The notes beneath the pieces are model-generated. The model saw only the letters and a program-made list of their open reading frames with translations. It searched no databases and was not told the DNA's origin. From Prevotella sp. (GTDB lineage Bacteria; Bacteroidota; Bacteroidia; Bacteroidales; Bacteroidaceae), in assembly GCA_017458125.1 (NCBI GenBank), contig JAFTGB010000053.1, positions 1 to 41,453 on the forward strand: a DNA stretch of 41,453 nt. Reading direction: 5' to 3'. The position numbers and the translations under genes are program-made. Of this stretch, positions 13,664-22,540 are shown one piece after another (the stretch's first letter is position 1; each line of letters opens with the position of its first letter).

Positions 13664-16201
13664 CTACTGCACGTCGATGACGGGAGCGTCGGTCTCAGGC
13701 GTCTCGGGGTTCTCGACATCCTCAGAATACTCGACATCTTCGTCTTGGCTCGACATGACCTTGCATACCGAGGCGATGGTGTCGTTCTTCTTCGTCAGGT
13801 TGATGAGCCGCACGCCCTGTGTGGCACGGCCGGCAACGCGGACGTCAGCACACTTCAGGCGGATGAGCACGCCGGACTTGTTGATAATCATGAGGTCGTT
13901 CTCGTCAGTCACCACCTTGATGGCTACTAGGCGACCGGTCTTCTCAGTCACGTTGAGCGTCTTCACACCCTTGGCGCCACGGGCGGTCTTACGGTAGTCC
14001 TCTACCTCGGAGCGCTTGCCATAGCCGTTTTCCGACACGACCATGATGGTCTCCGTCTGCGGGTCGTTGACGCACACCATGCCTACCACCTCGTCGTCGC
14101 CACCGTCGAGTCGCATGCCGATGTTACCGGCAGCGGTACGACCCATGTCGCGTATCTCGCTCTCGTCGAAACGAACGGCACGGCCGTTGCGGTTGGCCAA
14201 CAGCAGTTCGTTGTGGCCGTTGGTCAGGCGTACGCCTACCACCTCGTCGTCCTCTTCCTTGAAGTTGATGGCGCGGATGCCGGCGGCACGGACGTTCTTG
14301 AAGGCGTCGAGACAAGTCTTCTTGATAATGCCCTTCTTGGTGGCAAACACGACGTAGTGCGACTTGAGGAACTCCTCGTCGTTGAAGTTCTTGATGCGCA
14401 GCACGGCGTTGATGGCGTCGTCAGGCTCAATGTTGAGCATGTTCTGTATAGCACGGCCCTTCGAGTTCTTGTCACCTTCGGGAATCTCGTAGCACTTCTG
14501 CCAGTAGCAGCGACCCTTCTGGGTGAAGAAGAGCAGCGTGTTGTGCATGGTGGCGGGATAGATGTACTCTGTGAAGTCGTTGTCGCGGTGGCGGGCAGCC
14601 TTGGCACCGACGCCTCCCCTGCCCTGTTCGTGGAACTCGTCGAGCTTGGTGCGCTTGATGTAGCCCATGTGCGAAATGGTGATGACTACGGGGTCGTCGG
14701 GATAGAAGTCCTCGGCATTGAACTCGTGGTCGAAGGGGATAATCTCGGTGCGGCGCTCGTCGCCGTACTTCTCCTTGACTTCCTGCAGCTCCTGCTTCAT
14801 AACCTCCTTGCAACGCTCGGGGTTGTTAAGGATTTCCTCCAAGTCGGCAATGAGCTTCATCAGGTCGTCGTACTCCTGATGCAGCTGGTCGACACGCAAG
14901 CCGGTGAGCTGCGACAGGCGCATGTCGACGATGGCCTTCGACTGCAGCTCGTCCAGATTGAAGCGCTGCTCCAAGTTGCGCTGGGCGTCGCTCGGGGTCT
15001 TCGAGTTGCGGATGATGTGGACCACCTCGTCGATATTGTTGACGGCGATAATCAATCCCTCTAAGATATGGGCACGTTCCTGAGCCTTGCGCAGGTCGTA
15101 CTTGGTACGGCGGATGGTGACGTCGTGGCGATGCTCAACGAAGTATTTGACACACTCCTTGAGCGTCAGCAGACGGGGACGGCCCTTCACCAGCGCAATG
15201 TTGTTGACAGAGAACGACGACTGCAAGGCAGTCATCTTGAACAGTTTATTCAGCAACACGTTGGCATTGGCGTCGCGCTTGCAGTCGACGACGATGCGCA
15301 TGCCCTGACGGCCCGACTCGTCGTTGACGTTAGCCACACCCTCAATCTTGTGCTCGTTAGCCAGGTCGGCAATATACTTCACCAAGTCGGCCTTGTTGAC
15401 ACCGTAGGGTATCTCGGTCACTACTATCTTGTCATGCGTCTCGGTGGTCTCTATCTCGGCCTTGGCACGCATCACAATACGTCCACGTCCCGTCTCGTAG
15501 GCATCGCGTACGCCCTGCAAGCCGTAGATGTAGGCTCCTGTGGGGAAGTCGGGACCGGGAATGAACTGCATGAGCCCGTCGGTGTCGATGTCGGGGTTGT
15601 CGATGTAGGCACAGCAACCGTCAATAACCTCGCCCAGGTTGTGGGTAGGCATATTGGTGGCCATACCTACGGCAATACCGTTTCCGCCGTTCACCAGCAG
15701 ATTAGGAATTTTGGTGGGCATGACGCTGGGTTCCTGCAACGAGTCGTCAAAGTTGTTGACCATGTCGACGGTATCCTTCTCTAAGTCGTCCATGATGTGC
15801 TCACCCATCTTCGACAGGCGGCACTCCGTGTAACGCATGGCTGCGGGGGAGTCGCCGTCGACGGAGCCGAAGTTACCCTGACCGTCCACCAGCGTGTAGC
15901 GCATGTTCCACTCCTGAGCCATGCGCACCAGTGCGCCGTAGACCGATGAGTCGCCGTGGGGGTGATACTTACCAAGCACCTCACCGACGACGCGGGCACA
16001 TTTCTTATAAGGTTGGGTGGAGACGTTATTGATGCCCATCATACCGTAAAGGATACGGCGGTGCACGGGCTTGAAGCCGTCACGCACATCAGGCAAGGCG
16101 CGGGCCACGATAACCGACATGGAGTAGTCGATGTAGGAGGATTTCATTTCCTCCTCAATGTTGATTTTAATGATTCTGTCGTTGTCGTAAGTCTGATCCA
16201 T
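13664..16201 (-). CDS. gyrA: DNA gyrase subunit A
   Basis: The 845-residue breakage-reunion subunit of gyrase, which introduces negative supercoils as an A2B2 complex with GyrB. The active-site tyrosine is Tyr124 in AMRYTE. The quinolone-resistance region is [17 protein letters not shown] (80-96), with Ser85 and Gly89 at the E. coli Ser83 and Asp87 positions. The GyrA-box, needed for DNA wrapping, is QGRGGVG at 526-532. The C-terminal beta-pinwheel is complete and ends in an acidic tail rich in Glu/Asp. The start ATG 16201 ([10 protein letters not shown]) is family-typical. A promoter at 16374-16381 gives an unusually long leader of about 165 nt. Confidence 0.98.
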   Translation of the reverse strand: MDQTYDNDRIIKINIEEEMKSSYIDYSMSVIVARALPDVRDGFKPVHRRILYGMMGINNVSTQPYKKCARVVGEVLGKYHPHGDSSVYGALVRMAQEWNMRYTLVDGQGNFGSVDGDSPAAMRYTECRLSKMGEHIMDDLEKDTVDMVNNFDDSLQEPSVMPTKIPNLLVNGGNGIAVGMATNMPTHNLGEVIDGCCAYIDNPDIDTDGLMQFIPGPDFPTGAYIYGLQGVRDAYETGRGRIVMRAKAEIETTETHDKIVVTEIPYGVNKADLVKYIADLANEHKIEGVANVNDESGRQGMRIVVDCKRDANANVLLNKLFKMTALQSSFSVNNIALVKGRPRLLTLKECVKYFVEHRHDVTIRRTKYDLRKAQERAHILEGLIIAVNNIDEVVHIIRNSKTPSDAQRNLEQRFNLDELQSKAIVDMRLSQLTGLRVDQLHQEYDDLMKLIADLEEILNNPERCKEVMKQELQEVKEKYGDERRTEIIPFDHEFNAEDFYPDDPVVITISHMGYIKRTKLDEFHEQGRGGVGAKAARHRDNDFTEYIYPATMHNTLLFFTQKGRCYWQKCYEIPEGDKNSKGRAIQNMLNIEPDDAINAVLRIKNFNDEEFLKSHYVVFATKKGIIKKTCLDAFKNVRAAGIRAINFKEEDDEVVGVRLTNGHNELLLANRNGRAVRFDESEIRDMGRTAAGNIGMRLDGGDDEVVGMVCVNDPQTETIMVVSENGYGKRSEVEDYRKTARGAKGVKTLNVTEKTGRLVAIKVVTDENDLMIINKSGVLIRLKCADVRVAGRATQGVRLINLTKKNDTIASVCKVMSSQDEDVEYSEDVENPETPETDAPVIDVQ

Positions 16202-16270
16202 CTTTATTATTTACGATTTTACTATTTACGATTTACTATTTATTTTCGATTTTATTATTTACTATTTTGC
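16202..16270 (-). repeat. A/T-rich near-heptameric repeat leader before gyrA
   Basis: On the minus strand the last 69 nt before the gyrA ATG are built from GTAAATA, GTAAATC and GTAAAATC words, mostly 7 nt with some 8- and 11-nt units. The same words precede the EamA gene at 22500. Confidence 0.7.
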
Positions 16271-16373
16271 GTTCACGTTCTTGTTGCCCGACATTAGCCC
16301 TGAAAAGGGCGATTTCACGTTTAAGGCACTTTTTAAGCCCGCTGACGCATTTTTGACGTATACAAAAACCGTA

Positions 16374-16381
16374 CAAAGGTA
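16374..16381 (-). promoter_or_regulatory. gyrA promoter -7 box
   Basis: The minus strand reads TACCTTTG; a weaker TTTC lies 20 nt upstream. The predicted leader (16202-16368) contains the hairpin GCCCT-GAAA-AGGGC (16296-16309) and the repeat tract next to the ATG. Confidence 0.6.
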
Positions 16382-16419
16382 AGGAAAATTTGCGAAACAG
16401 AGAAAGATTTTAAGCAATA

Positions 16420-17199
16420 TTAAAGAATAAGGCCGAAATCGTCACGGTCGTTAAGGACACGGAACTTGCCGCGACGGCGCTGCAGTTCCTGAAGGTCCAG
16501 ACTGGCCGTCAGCGTCTGTTCGCAGTCGGCGTGGCACTGTCCAAGGCATTTGCCGTAGCAGTCAATGACGCATGAGCAACCACGGTAGTGACTATACTGG
16601 TCGTCGCCTACGCGGTTACAGCCTACCAGATAGCACTGGTTCTCCACGGCACGGGCACGGGTGAGCACCTGCCAGGCAGCCTGACGGGTGTCGGGCCAGT
16701 TGGCCACCACCACAATGGCGTCGTACTCGTGGCCTTCAGCATAACGGCTCCACACGGGGAAACGCAGGTCGTAGCAGGTGAGCAGCAACATACGGAAGCC
16801 GCCGTAGCTGACCACTACCTGTTGTTGGCCGGGGGTGTAGAAACGGTCTTCGTGACCATGGGTAAAAAGGTGATGTTTGTCGTACCATGTCAAGCTGCCG
16901 CTCACACCGTCAGCAAAATAGAAACGGTTGCGAAAGGTACCGTCGGCACACTGCACGGCCAAACTACCGCATACGGCGCAATGGCGGTCGCGGGCTGTCT
17001 GCTGCATCCACTGCAAAGCGGCGTTACTTTCTTCAGGTGCGGCAATGCCTTGCGGTTCGGTGGCAAAGCCCGTGCTCCACATCTCGGGCAGGATATAGAG
17101 GTCGCTGTCGGAAACGCCGGAGAGCATGCGCTCAGCCCTGCTGATGTTGTGGTCAGGGTGCGCCCAGCTAATGTCGGTCTGCAGAAGAGTAACTTTCAA
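16420..17199 (-). CDS. Nitrilase-family amidohydrolase (omega-amidase YafV-like)
   Basis: A 259-residue cytosolic carbon-nitrogen hydrolase. The catalytic triad is Glu39 (ILPEMWSTGF), Lys108 (WYDKHHLF) and Cys142 (LTCYDLRFP), and ANWPDTRQAAW is typical of the omega-amidase branch that hydrolyses 2-oxoglutaramate and similar repair substrates. The length is normal. It starts 4 nt inside the end of the DUF4738 gene (ATGA overlap at 17196-17199), so they are translationally coupled in an operon with ugd and rfbC. Confidence 0.92.
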   Translation of the reverse strand: MKVTLLQTDISWAHPDHNISRAERMLSGVSDSDLYILPEMWSTGFATEPQGIAAPEESNAALQWMQQTARDRHCAVCGSLAVQCADGTFRNRFYFADGVSGSLTWYDKHHLFTHGHEDRFYTPGQQQVVVSYGGFRMLLLTCYDLRFPVWSRYAEGHEYDAIVVVANWPDTRQAAWQVLTRARAVENQCYLVGCNRVGDDQYSHYRGCSCVIDCYGKCLGQCHADCEQTLTASLDLQELQRRRGKFRVLNDRDDFGLIL

Positions 17200-17996
17200 T
17201 ATTCCAACAGTTTGGTCGTTACTTTACGGTCGTAACCCACGATGGTCTCTAAGAGATAGCAGGATGCGTCATCAGGCACGCATAGCGAGGCGTTGAGATG
17301 AAACCCCTGGGCGTCTATCTTGCCAAATTGCATGTCGTTGAGAATGGCATGCGTGAGGAAGTCGGCAGGCACCTTGCCTGCGTAGAACTGCTTGTTGAAG
17401 TCGCGCGAGAAAAGTTGTGACGTACCCTGGTAGATGCTCAGATGGATGATGTTGTCGTAGTAGACGTTCTCAACATCCAGTCCGTCCTCGTTCACGGCGT
17501 GGTGGGTCACCTTGTACTTGGTGGGATTAATGGCAACGTAAAGATGATAACGCTTGTCGTTCCAGAACAACACGGTGTCGCGCTTGAGCACTTCGTTAAG
17601 GGTAAGGATGGCAGGCTGGGCCGGCAGCTGGCGGTCTACTGAATCGACAGCCGTCTCGGGACTTTTGACGAACTTCATGGTCTCGCCTGCCTGATTTCTG
17701 AACCACAGCACATGTTCCGTGTGCTTCTCAATGAAGTAGCGCACGGAAGAACCCACGCACAGCGTGTCGCCAACCACCTTGAAATAGGCGGGAACCGAGG
17801 TGGAGTCAGCATAGTAGACGGTGTCGCCCTTCATGCGGAAGACCACCGTCTCGCTCTCTTCCTCCATCCACACGCCTTGAAGCAGTTGCTTCGCCGACCG
17901 GCTCTCTGCCTGCTCTTCGGCGGGTTTCTGCTGCCCCCCACATGCTGTCAGAAGGAGGACAGCCGCTAAGACTAATATACTTTTGTATCTGTTCAT
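17196..17996 (-). CDS. Lipoprotein, DUF4738-like
   Basis: A 266-residue lipoprotein: signal peptide with lipobox LLTAC-GG (Cys19), a Gln/Glu-rich linker, then a domain that looks like DUF4738 of Prevotella and Bacteroides (WMEEESETVVFRMKGDTVYY followed by the ADSTSVPAYFKVVGDTL segment). It is probably anchored in the outer membrane facing the periplasm; the function is unknown. Its ATG abuts the ugd stop (17997-17999) and its end overlaps the nitrilase start, so it is fully embedded in the operon. Confidence 0.75.
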   Translation of the reverse strand: MNRYKSILVLAAVLLLTACGGQQKPAEEQAESRSAKQLLQGVWMEEESETVVFRMKGDTVYYADSTSVPAYFKVVGDTLCVGSSVRYFIEKHTEHVLWFRNQAGETMKFVKSPETAVDSVDRQLPAQPAILTLNEVLKRDTVLFWNDKRYHLYVAINPTKYKVTHHAVNEDGLDVENVYYDNIIHLSIYQGTSQLFSRDFNKQFYAGKVPADFLTHAILNDMQFGKIDAQGFHLNASLCVPDDASCYLLETIVGYDRKVTTKLLEY

Positions 17997-19319
17997 TTAC
18001 TTTCCTATACAGTGGTACTCAAACCCTGCCTCCAACAGGTCTTCCTCGTCGAAGATGTTGCGGCCGTCAATGACCAGCGCATGACGCATGGCCTTGTGGA
18101 TAACAGCCCATGTGGGCAGACGGAACTCCTTCCACTCGGTGAGCAGCAACAGGGCATCAGCGTCCAGAACGGCGTCATACATGTCGTTACAGTAGGTGAC
18201 GACATCGCCCAAACGGCGACGGCACTCGTCCATGGCCACCGGGTCGTAGGCACGTACTTGACAACCTGCCTCCAGCAGGCGGCTGATCATGACCAGGGAT
18301 GTGGACTCACGCATGTCGTCGGTCTCTGGCTTGAAGGACAATCCCCAGAGGGCAATAGTCTTGCCACGCAACGCCTCCTCGCTGCCAAAACACTTGACCA
18401 GTTTCTTGAACAGGATGCTCTTCTGACGCTCGTTGACACGCTCTACAGCCTTCAGCACCTCCATGGAATAGCCGTTCTGGTCGGCAGTACGGATGAGGGC
18501 CTTCACATCTTTTGGGAAGCACGAACCGCCGTAGCCGCAACCGGCATAGAGGAACTTGCGTCCTATGCGCGTGTCGCTGCCAATGCCTGCACGCACCATG
18601 TTGACATCGGCTCCCACCAGTTCGCACAGGTTGGCAATGTCGTTCATAAACGAGATGCGGGTGGCCAGCATGGAGTTGGCGGCATACTTGGTCATCTCGG
18701 CAGAGGGAATGTCCATGAAGATGACCCGGAAATTATTGATGAGGAACGGCTTGTAGAGCTTAGTGAGCACCTTCTTGGCATGCTCGCTCTCCACACCCAC
18801 TACCACTCGGTCGGGCGACATGAAATCTTTGATGGCATTGCCTTCCTTGAGAAATTCAGGATTGCTGGCCACGTCAAACTCCAAATCCTGCAAACCGCGC
18901 TTGGCCAACTCTTCTTCGATGGTCTGACGCACCTTGCGTGCGGTACCTACAGGAACTGTCGACTTGGTGACCACCACTACATATTTGGTCAAATGTTGTC
19001 CTATGGTGCGGGCTACTTGCAGCACGTAGCGCAAGTCTGCCGAACCGTCTTCGTCAGGTGGCGTGCCCACGGCAGAGAACACAATCTGAACATCGTCGAG
19101 CACTGCGGCCAAGTCAGTGGTGAACTTCAGTCGTCCAGCCTTCACATTCTTGGTTACCAGTTCGTCAAGGCCTGGCTCGTAGATGGGTATCTGTCCGTTT
19201 TTCAGGCGTTCAATCTTTGTCGCATCCGTGTCTACACAAACTACGTTGGCTCCCGTGTCAGCAAAGCAGGTACCGGAAACCAATCCTACGTATCCTGTTC
19301 CTACAATAGCTATATTCAT
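17997..19319 (-). CDS. ugd: UDP-glucose 6-dehydrogenase
   Basis: Cytosolic NAD-dependent enzyme that oxidises UDP-glucose to UDP-glucuronate for surface polysaccharides. The Rossmann motif is GTGYVGLVSG at 7-16, the catalytic cysteine is Cys267 in GYGGSCFPKDV, and STVPVGT (120-126) and the Lys in KYAANSMLA (211-219) are conserved. The 440-residue length is typical. It follows rfbC by 70 nt on the same strand, linking two nucleotide-sugar enzymes. UDP-ManNAc or GDP-mannose dehydrogenase are less likely given the overall match. Confidence 0.93.
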   Translation of the reverse strand: MNIAIVGTGYVGLVSGTCFADTGANVVCVDTDATKIERLKNGQIPIYEPGLDELVTKNVKAGRLKFTTDLAAVLDDVQIVFSAVGTPPDEDGSADLRYVLQVARTIGQHLTKYVVVVTKSTVPVGTARKVRQTIEEELAKRGLQDLEFDVASNPEFLKEGNAIKDFMSPDRVVVGVESEHAKKVLTKLYKPFLINNFRVIFMDIPSAEMTKYAANSMLATRISFMNDIANLCELVGADVNMVRAGIGSDTRIGRKFLYAGCGYGGSCFPKDVKALIRTADQNGYSMEVLKAVERVNERQKSILFKKLVKCFGSEEALRGKTIALWGLSFKPETDDMRESTSLVMISRLLEAGCQVRAYDPVAMDECRRRLGDVVTYCNDMYDAVLDADALLLLTEWKEFRLPTWAVIHKAMRHALVIDGRNIFDEEDLLEAGFEYHCIGK

Positions 19320-19389
19320 CTATTATACCTTATTTATATATATGAGTAATGAATAACTGGTGAGGGCGGCGTTGCCGAACCCCTCCTGT

Positions 19390-19938
19390 TTAGTCAAAAA
19401 GTTCGGCATCCTTCAGCAGGGGCTGCCGCAGGTCTTTGTCGCTGGTCAGCACCTTTTCCGGGTCGATGGGCCATTCGATACCCAATGCAGGGTCGTTCCA
19501 CCGCACTCCGGCTTCAGCCTGAGGGGCATACACGTTATCCACCTTATAGGTAAATACCGCTTCGTCCGACAGCACCAGGAAACCGTGAGCAAAACCGCGC
19601 GGAATAAAGAACTGGCGTTTGTTCTCGTCACTCAACTCCACCATGACATGCTGACCGAAGGTAGCAGACGAACGGCGCAAGTCGACGGCCACGTCGAGCA
19701 CACGACCACGAATGACACGCACCAGTTTGGCCTGTGAGTATTCGCCCTTCTGATAGTGTAACCCGCGCAGTACGCCAAAGCTGGATTTTGACTCATTGTC
19801 CTGAATAAAGTCCACAGAGCCGATGTGAGCCTGAAAGTCATCCTTCTTCCACGCTTCAAAGAAATAGCCACGAGTGTCATTAAAAACACGAGGCTCAATA
19901 ACATACACTCCTTCAATAGAAGTTTTCTTATATTCCAT
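19390..19938 (-). CDS. rfbC: dTDP-4-dehydrorhamnose 3,5-epimerase
   Basis: A 182-residue cupin-fold enzyme that epimerises dTDP-4-keto-6-deoxyglucose at C3 and C5 in dTDP-L-rhamnose synthesis. The catalytic base is His61 in LRGLHYQ, Tyr131 in TYKVDNVY is the likely general acid, and RGFAHGFLVL (114-123) is the conserved core. The other rfb genes are not in the window. It has its own promoter at 19967-19974 and leads the ugd operon. Confidence 0.95.
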   Translation of the reverse strand: MEYKKTSIEGVYVIEPRVFNDTRGYFFEAWKKDDFQAHIGSVDFIQDNESKSSFGVLRGLHYQKGEYSQAKLVRVIRGRVLDVAVDLRRSSATFGQHVMVELSDENKRQFFIPRGFAHGFLVLSDEAVFTYKVDNVYAPQAEAGVRWNDPALGIEWPIDPEKVLTSDKDLRQPLLKDAELFD

Positions 19939-19966
19939 TGTCGTTTATTTTATCATTTAATGGGTG

Positions 19967-19974
19967 CAAAGATA
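19967..19974 (-). promoter_or_regulatory. rfbC promoter -7 box
   Basis: The minus strand reads TATCTTTG, about 28 nt before the rfbC ATG. It is back to back with the plus-strand promoter of the HU/SPOR gene, with a poly-T/A tract between them. Confidence 0.6.
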
Positions 19975-20018
19975 CAATTTTTTTTTGTCATAGGCTTGCC
20001 TGTTTCGCAAAAAAATCG

Positions 20019-20026
20019 TAATTTTG
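20019..20026 (+). promoter_or_regulatory. Promoter -7 box directly before the HU/SPOR gene start
   Basis: TAATTTTG ends only 5 nt before the GTG start at 20032, so the transcript would be leaderless or nearly so. A TTGC about 20 nt upstream may be the -33 element. Confidence 0.6.
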
Positions 20027-20031
20027 CACTC

Positions 20032-21069
20032 GTGATTGAATTGCAACGTCATATTGAGATACTGCTGTTAGACAATGATTGTGTCATTGTTCCTGATTTC
20101 GGTGGATTTGTCACTCACCAGGTTAGTGCCTGCTTCAGTGAGGATGACAGCACGTTCCTGCCACCGCTCAGAATGTTGGGGTTCAATCCGCAATTGCGCA
20201 TCAACGACTCATTGCTTGTGCAGTCATACGCCACGGCCTATGACATCAGCTATCCTGAAGCTCTGCGCCGAGTGGAAAGCGAGGTGGCAGAACTCAAAGA
20301 CACCTTACAGACGGAGGGCAGCTACACGCTAAGTGACATCGGCACGCTGACCGTCAACAGCGAAGGAAGCTATCTCTTTGAACCTTGTGAAGCCGGCGTG
20401 CTGTCACCCGAGCTTTATGGCTTGAGCACTTTTACTTTCAGCAAGATGGCGGGCAGAGAGCAGAAGCCGCTGGTATCAGCAGCCAAAGAGCAGGCAGAAA
20501 CGGCACCGGCACTGTTGGAGTTCACCGGCGACGAGACGGATGCCGACGAGCGTGCCATCTCCATCAAAGTGTCGTGGATTCGTAATACTGTTGCCGTGGC
20601 TGCTGCCGTTATCGCATTCTTCCTCATGGCTACACCCGTAGCCAACAGCGACTTGAACACACGCACTATGAGCCAGTTGCAAGGCAATCTGGTAAGCCGC
20701 CTGATGCCTAAGGACACCAATGCCGTTCCTGCCAAGCCACTGGTGAAAGACACCACCTCCACCAAGGTAAAGGAGACGGCTGCAGTGACTGAGAAGCCCG
20801 ACACAGCCCTCGCTAAGCCCATTGAGAAACCAGCAGCACCCTATTGCATTGTGCTGGCAAGCCAGGTTAAAATGAGCAATGCCGAAGACTATGTAGAAAG
20901 CCTGCATAAGCGTGGCTATCAGGAGGCTGAGGTGTATGTCAACAACAAGATTGTGCGGGTTGTCTATGGTGCTTTCCAAACGGAGTCGGAAGCCCACATC
21001 CAGCTCAGGAAGATGAGCGACCAGGAAGAGTTTGCCGAGGCCTGGGTTTATAAGAAGAAATCAATCTGA
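20032..21069 (+). CDS. HU-CCDC81 and SPOR domain protein
   Basis: A 345-residue membrane-anchored protein. Residues 1-140 are the HU-CCDC81-like region (IEILLLDNDCVIVPDFGGFV, then LSDIGTLTVNSEGSYLFEP), 185-203 form one transmembrane helix, a Pro/Lys/Thr-rich linker follows, and 268-345 is a SPOR domain (YCIVLASQVKM, RVVYGAFQTE), which binds denuded peptidoglycan at division sites. Start: GTG 20032 gives the family N-terminus; the frame extends upstream to 19825 but that part lies antisense in rfbC and before the promoter. It is followed after 6 nt by the FHA gene. A cell-envelope or division role is likely. Confidence 0.87.
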   Translation: MIELQRHIEILLLDNDCVIVPDFGGFVTHQVSACFSEDDSTFLPPLRMLGFNPQLRINDSLLVQSYATAYDISYPEALRRVESEVAELKDTLQTEGSYTLSDIGTLTVNSEGSYLFEPCEAGVLSPELYGLSTFTFSKMAGREQKPLVSAAKEQAETAPALLEFTGDETDADERAISIKVSWIRNTVAVAAAVIAFFLMATPVANSDLNTRTMSQLQGNLVSRLMPKDTNAVPAKPLVKDTTSTKVKETAAVTEKPDTALAKPIEKPAAPYCIVLASQVKMSNAEDYVESLHKRGYQEAEVYVNNKIVRVVYGAFQTESEAHIQLRKMSDQEEFAEAWVYKKKSI

Positions 21070-21075
21070 ACATAG

Positions 21076-21615
21076 ATGAAGCGTGTAAGATGCCCCAAGT
21101 GCGACAACTATATCACGTTTGACGAGTCGAAATACTCGGCTGGTCAGTCGTTGGTTTTCCAATGTGACAACTGTGGCAAGGAGTTCGGCATTCGTATTGG
21201 CGTGTCGAAACTGCGCAACACCCAGAAGGAAGAACGTCCTGACGAGCATGAAAATGCTGAAGGCTGCGGCTCCATCGTGGTCATCGAGAATGTGTTCCAC
21301 TTCAAACAGGTCATCCCCCTTCGCATGGGTGACAACATCATAGGACGCTATCAGAAAGGAAATCCCGCCAACTGCACCTTTGAGACTGTAGACCCCAGTG
21401 TCGACCTCAACCATTGCACTATCAATGTCTGTCGTGACAAGCGCGGACAATTGCGTTACACGCTGAGCGACAACAACAGCAACACGGGTACCTTTGTGGA
21501 CAATGTCGAACTGTCGCCGCGTGAACGACGCATCATTGGCGACGGCACACTGTTCACGCTTGGTGCCACCAGCATCATCTTACGCGGAGCCGATAGCGAG
21601 GAAAATCATGCCTAA
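21076..21615 (+). CDS. Zinc-ribbon and FHA domain protein
   Basis: A 179-residue protein. Cys6, Cys9, Cys30 and Cys33 form a zinc ribbon of the MJ0042 type at the N-terminus, and residues about 82-170 form a forkhead-associated domain (IIGRYQKGN, NHCTINV, SDNNSNTGTFVDN), which binds phosphothreonine peptides. No kinase or phosphatase gene is nearby. It lies 6 nt after the HU/SPOR gene and should be co-transcribed. Its last 36 bp overlap the end of the convergent EamA gene. Confidence 0.88.
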   Translation: MKRVRCPKCDNYITFDESKYSAGQSLVFQCDNCGKEFGIRIGVSKLRNTQKEERPDEHENAEGCGSIVVIENVFHFKQVIPLRMGDNIIGRYQKGNPANCTFETVDPSVDLNHCTINVCRDKRGQLRYTLSDNNSNTGTFVDNVELSPRERRIIGDGTLFTLGATSIILRGADSEENHA

Positions 21616-22500
21616 TAGGACTAAAGCCAAGTCAACAGCCTTGGCTTTGAGGTTCTTCTCATGAAAGAACAATGCACCAAACAGGAAGCTGACCACCACG
21701 CTTCCACGCCTGATCATGGACACGATGGAAATCATGGCATCAGGCAATGACAGCGAATAAAAATACATGAAGTCGGCCGTTGAAAGGAAGACGCTGACAC
21801 CGATGATGGACCATACCCAGCGGAAAGGTGTCGTCTCATGGTGTTTGGGCCACCACAGCAGCACCAGCATGGCCAGCATCATGAAGGTCTGGTAGATGTT
21901 GTACCATGACTGCACCATCATGCGGTCAAGGCCAAGGCCTCCATCTGACACTGGAGCCATCAGATATTTGTCGTAAAGACCACTGATGGCCCCCATGACT
22001 GCCGACGCTACTATCATCCATATCCAGCGGTTATGCTTAAAGTCAATACCTTCCTTTTTACCACTTTGGCTGAGCAGCAGAAAAGAGGCTACTGCCAACA
22101 GTACACCTAACCATTGCCATCCGTTGAGTCGCTCGCCAAACACCAGCAATGCGCCCACCAGCACCATGACGGGACGGGTGGCGTTGATAGGTCCCACTAT
22201 GGTCAGCGGCAGGTGTTTCATGCCGAAATAGCCCAACAGCCAGCTGGAGAGCACTATGAGCGACTTCAGCACAATATACTTATGGGCATACCATCCACCC
22301 GAGGCTACATGGAATATGGAACCGTCAAGGACGTTTGAATTGCTGCTCAAGACAATGAATGGAAGAAATATCAGCGAAGAGAACAGCGTGTTGAGAAACA
22401 ACACCGGAATGACGGCATTATCCTTTAAAGCCTGCTTCTTGAAAGAGTCATAGCATCCCAACAGAGCAGCAGAGAGAAATGCCAGAATAAGCCAATACAT
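21580..22500 (-). CDS. EamA/DMT-superfamily transporter
   Basis: A 306-residue inner-membrane protein with about ten hydrophobic segments in two halves, as in EamA (drug/metabolite) exporters. Recognisable family stretches are LTIVGPINATRPVMVLVGALLV-like at the end of the first half and IVSMIRRGSVVVSFLFGALF in the second. The substrate cannot be inferred. It follows truA by 40 nt on the same strand, with a heptad-repeat spacer before its ATG, and its 3' end overlaps the FHA gene. Confidence 0.85.
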   Translation of the reverse strand: MYWLILAFLSAALLGCYDSFKKQALKDNAVIPVLFLNTLFSSLIFLPFIVLSSNSNVLDGSIFHVASGGWYAHKYIVLKSLIVLSSWLLGYFGMKHLPLTIVGPINATRPVMVLVGALLVFGERLNGWQWLGVLLAVASFLLLSQSGKKEGIDFKHNRWIWMIVASAVMGAISGLYDKYLMAPVSDGGLGLDRMMVQSWYNIYQTFMMLAMLVLLWWPKHHETTPFRWVWSIIGVSVFLSTADFMYFYSLSLPDAMISIVSMIRRGSVVVSFLFGALFFHEKNLKAKAVDLALVLLGMIFLAIGSA

Positions 22501-22540
22501 TTTTACTATTTACGATTTACTATTTACGATTTACAATTCT
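22501..22540 (-). repeat. Heptameric repeat spacer before the EamA gene
   Basis: On the minus strand it reads as alternating GTAAATC and GTAAATA units (22507-22534, four exact 7-nt units) ending in GTAAAA directly before the ATG at 22500. It fills the truA-EamA spacer. Confidence 0.85.

Noticed and set aside
14213-15064. 283-residue plus-strand frame
   Set aside because: Antisense to gyrA with no family-like motif.
18012-19349. 445-residue open frame on the plus strand
   Set aside because: Antisense to ugd, whose catalytic and Rossmann motifs are clear; the frame is an effect of its codon use.
19825-20031. Longer N-terminus of the HU/SPOR protein
   Set aside because: It would be antisense to rfbC and upstream of the promoter; GTG 20032 gives the family start.
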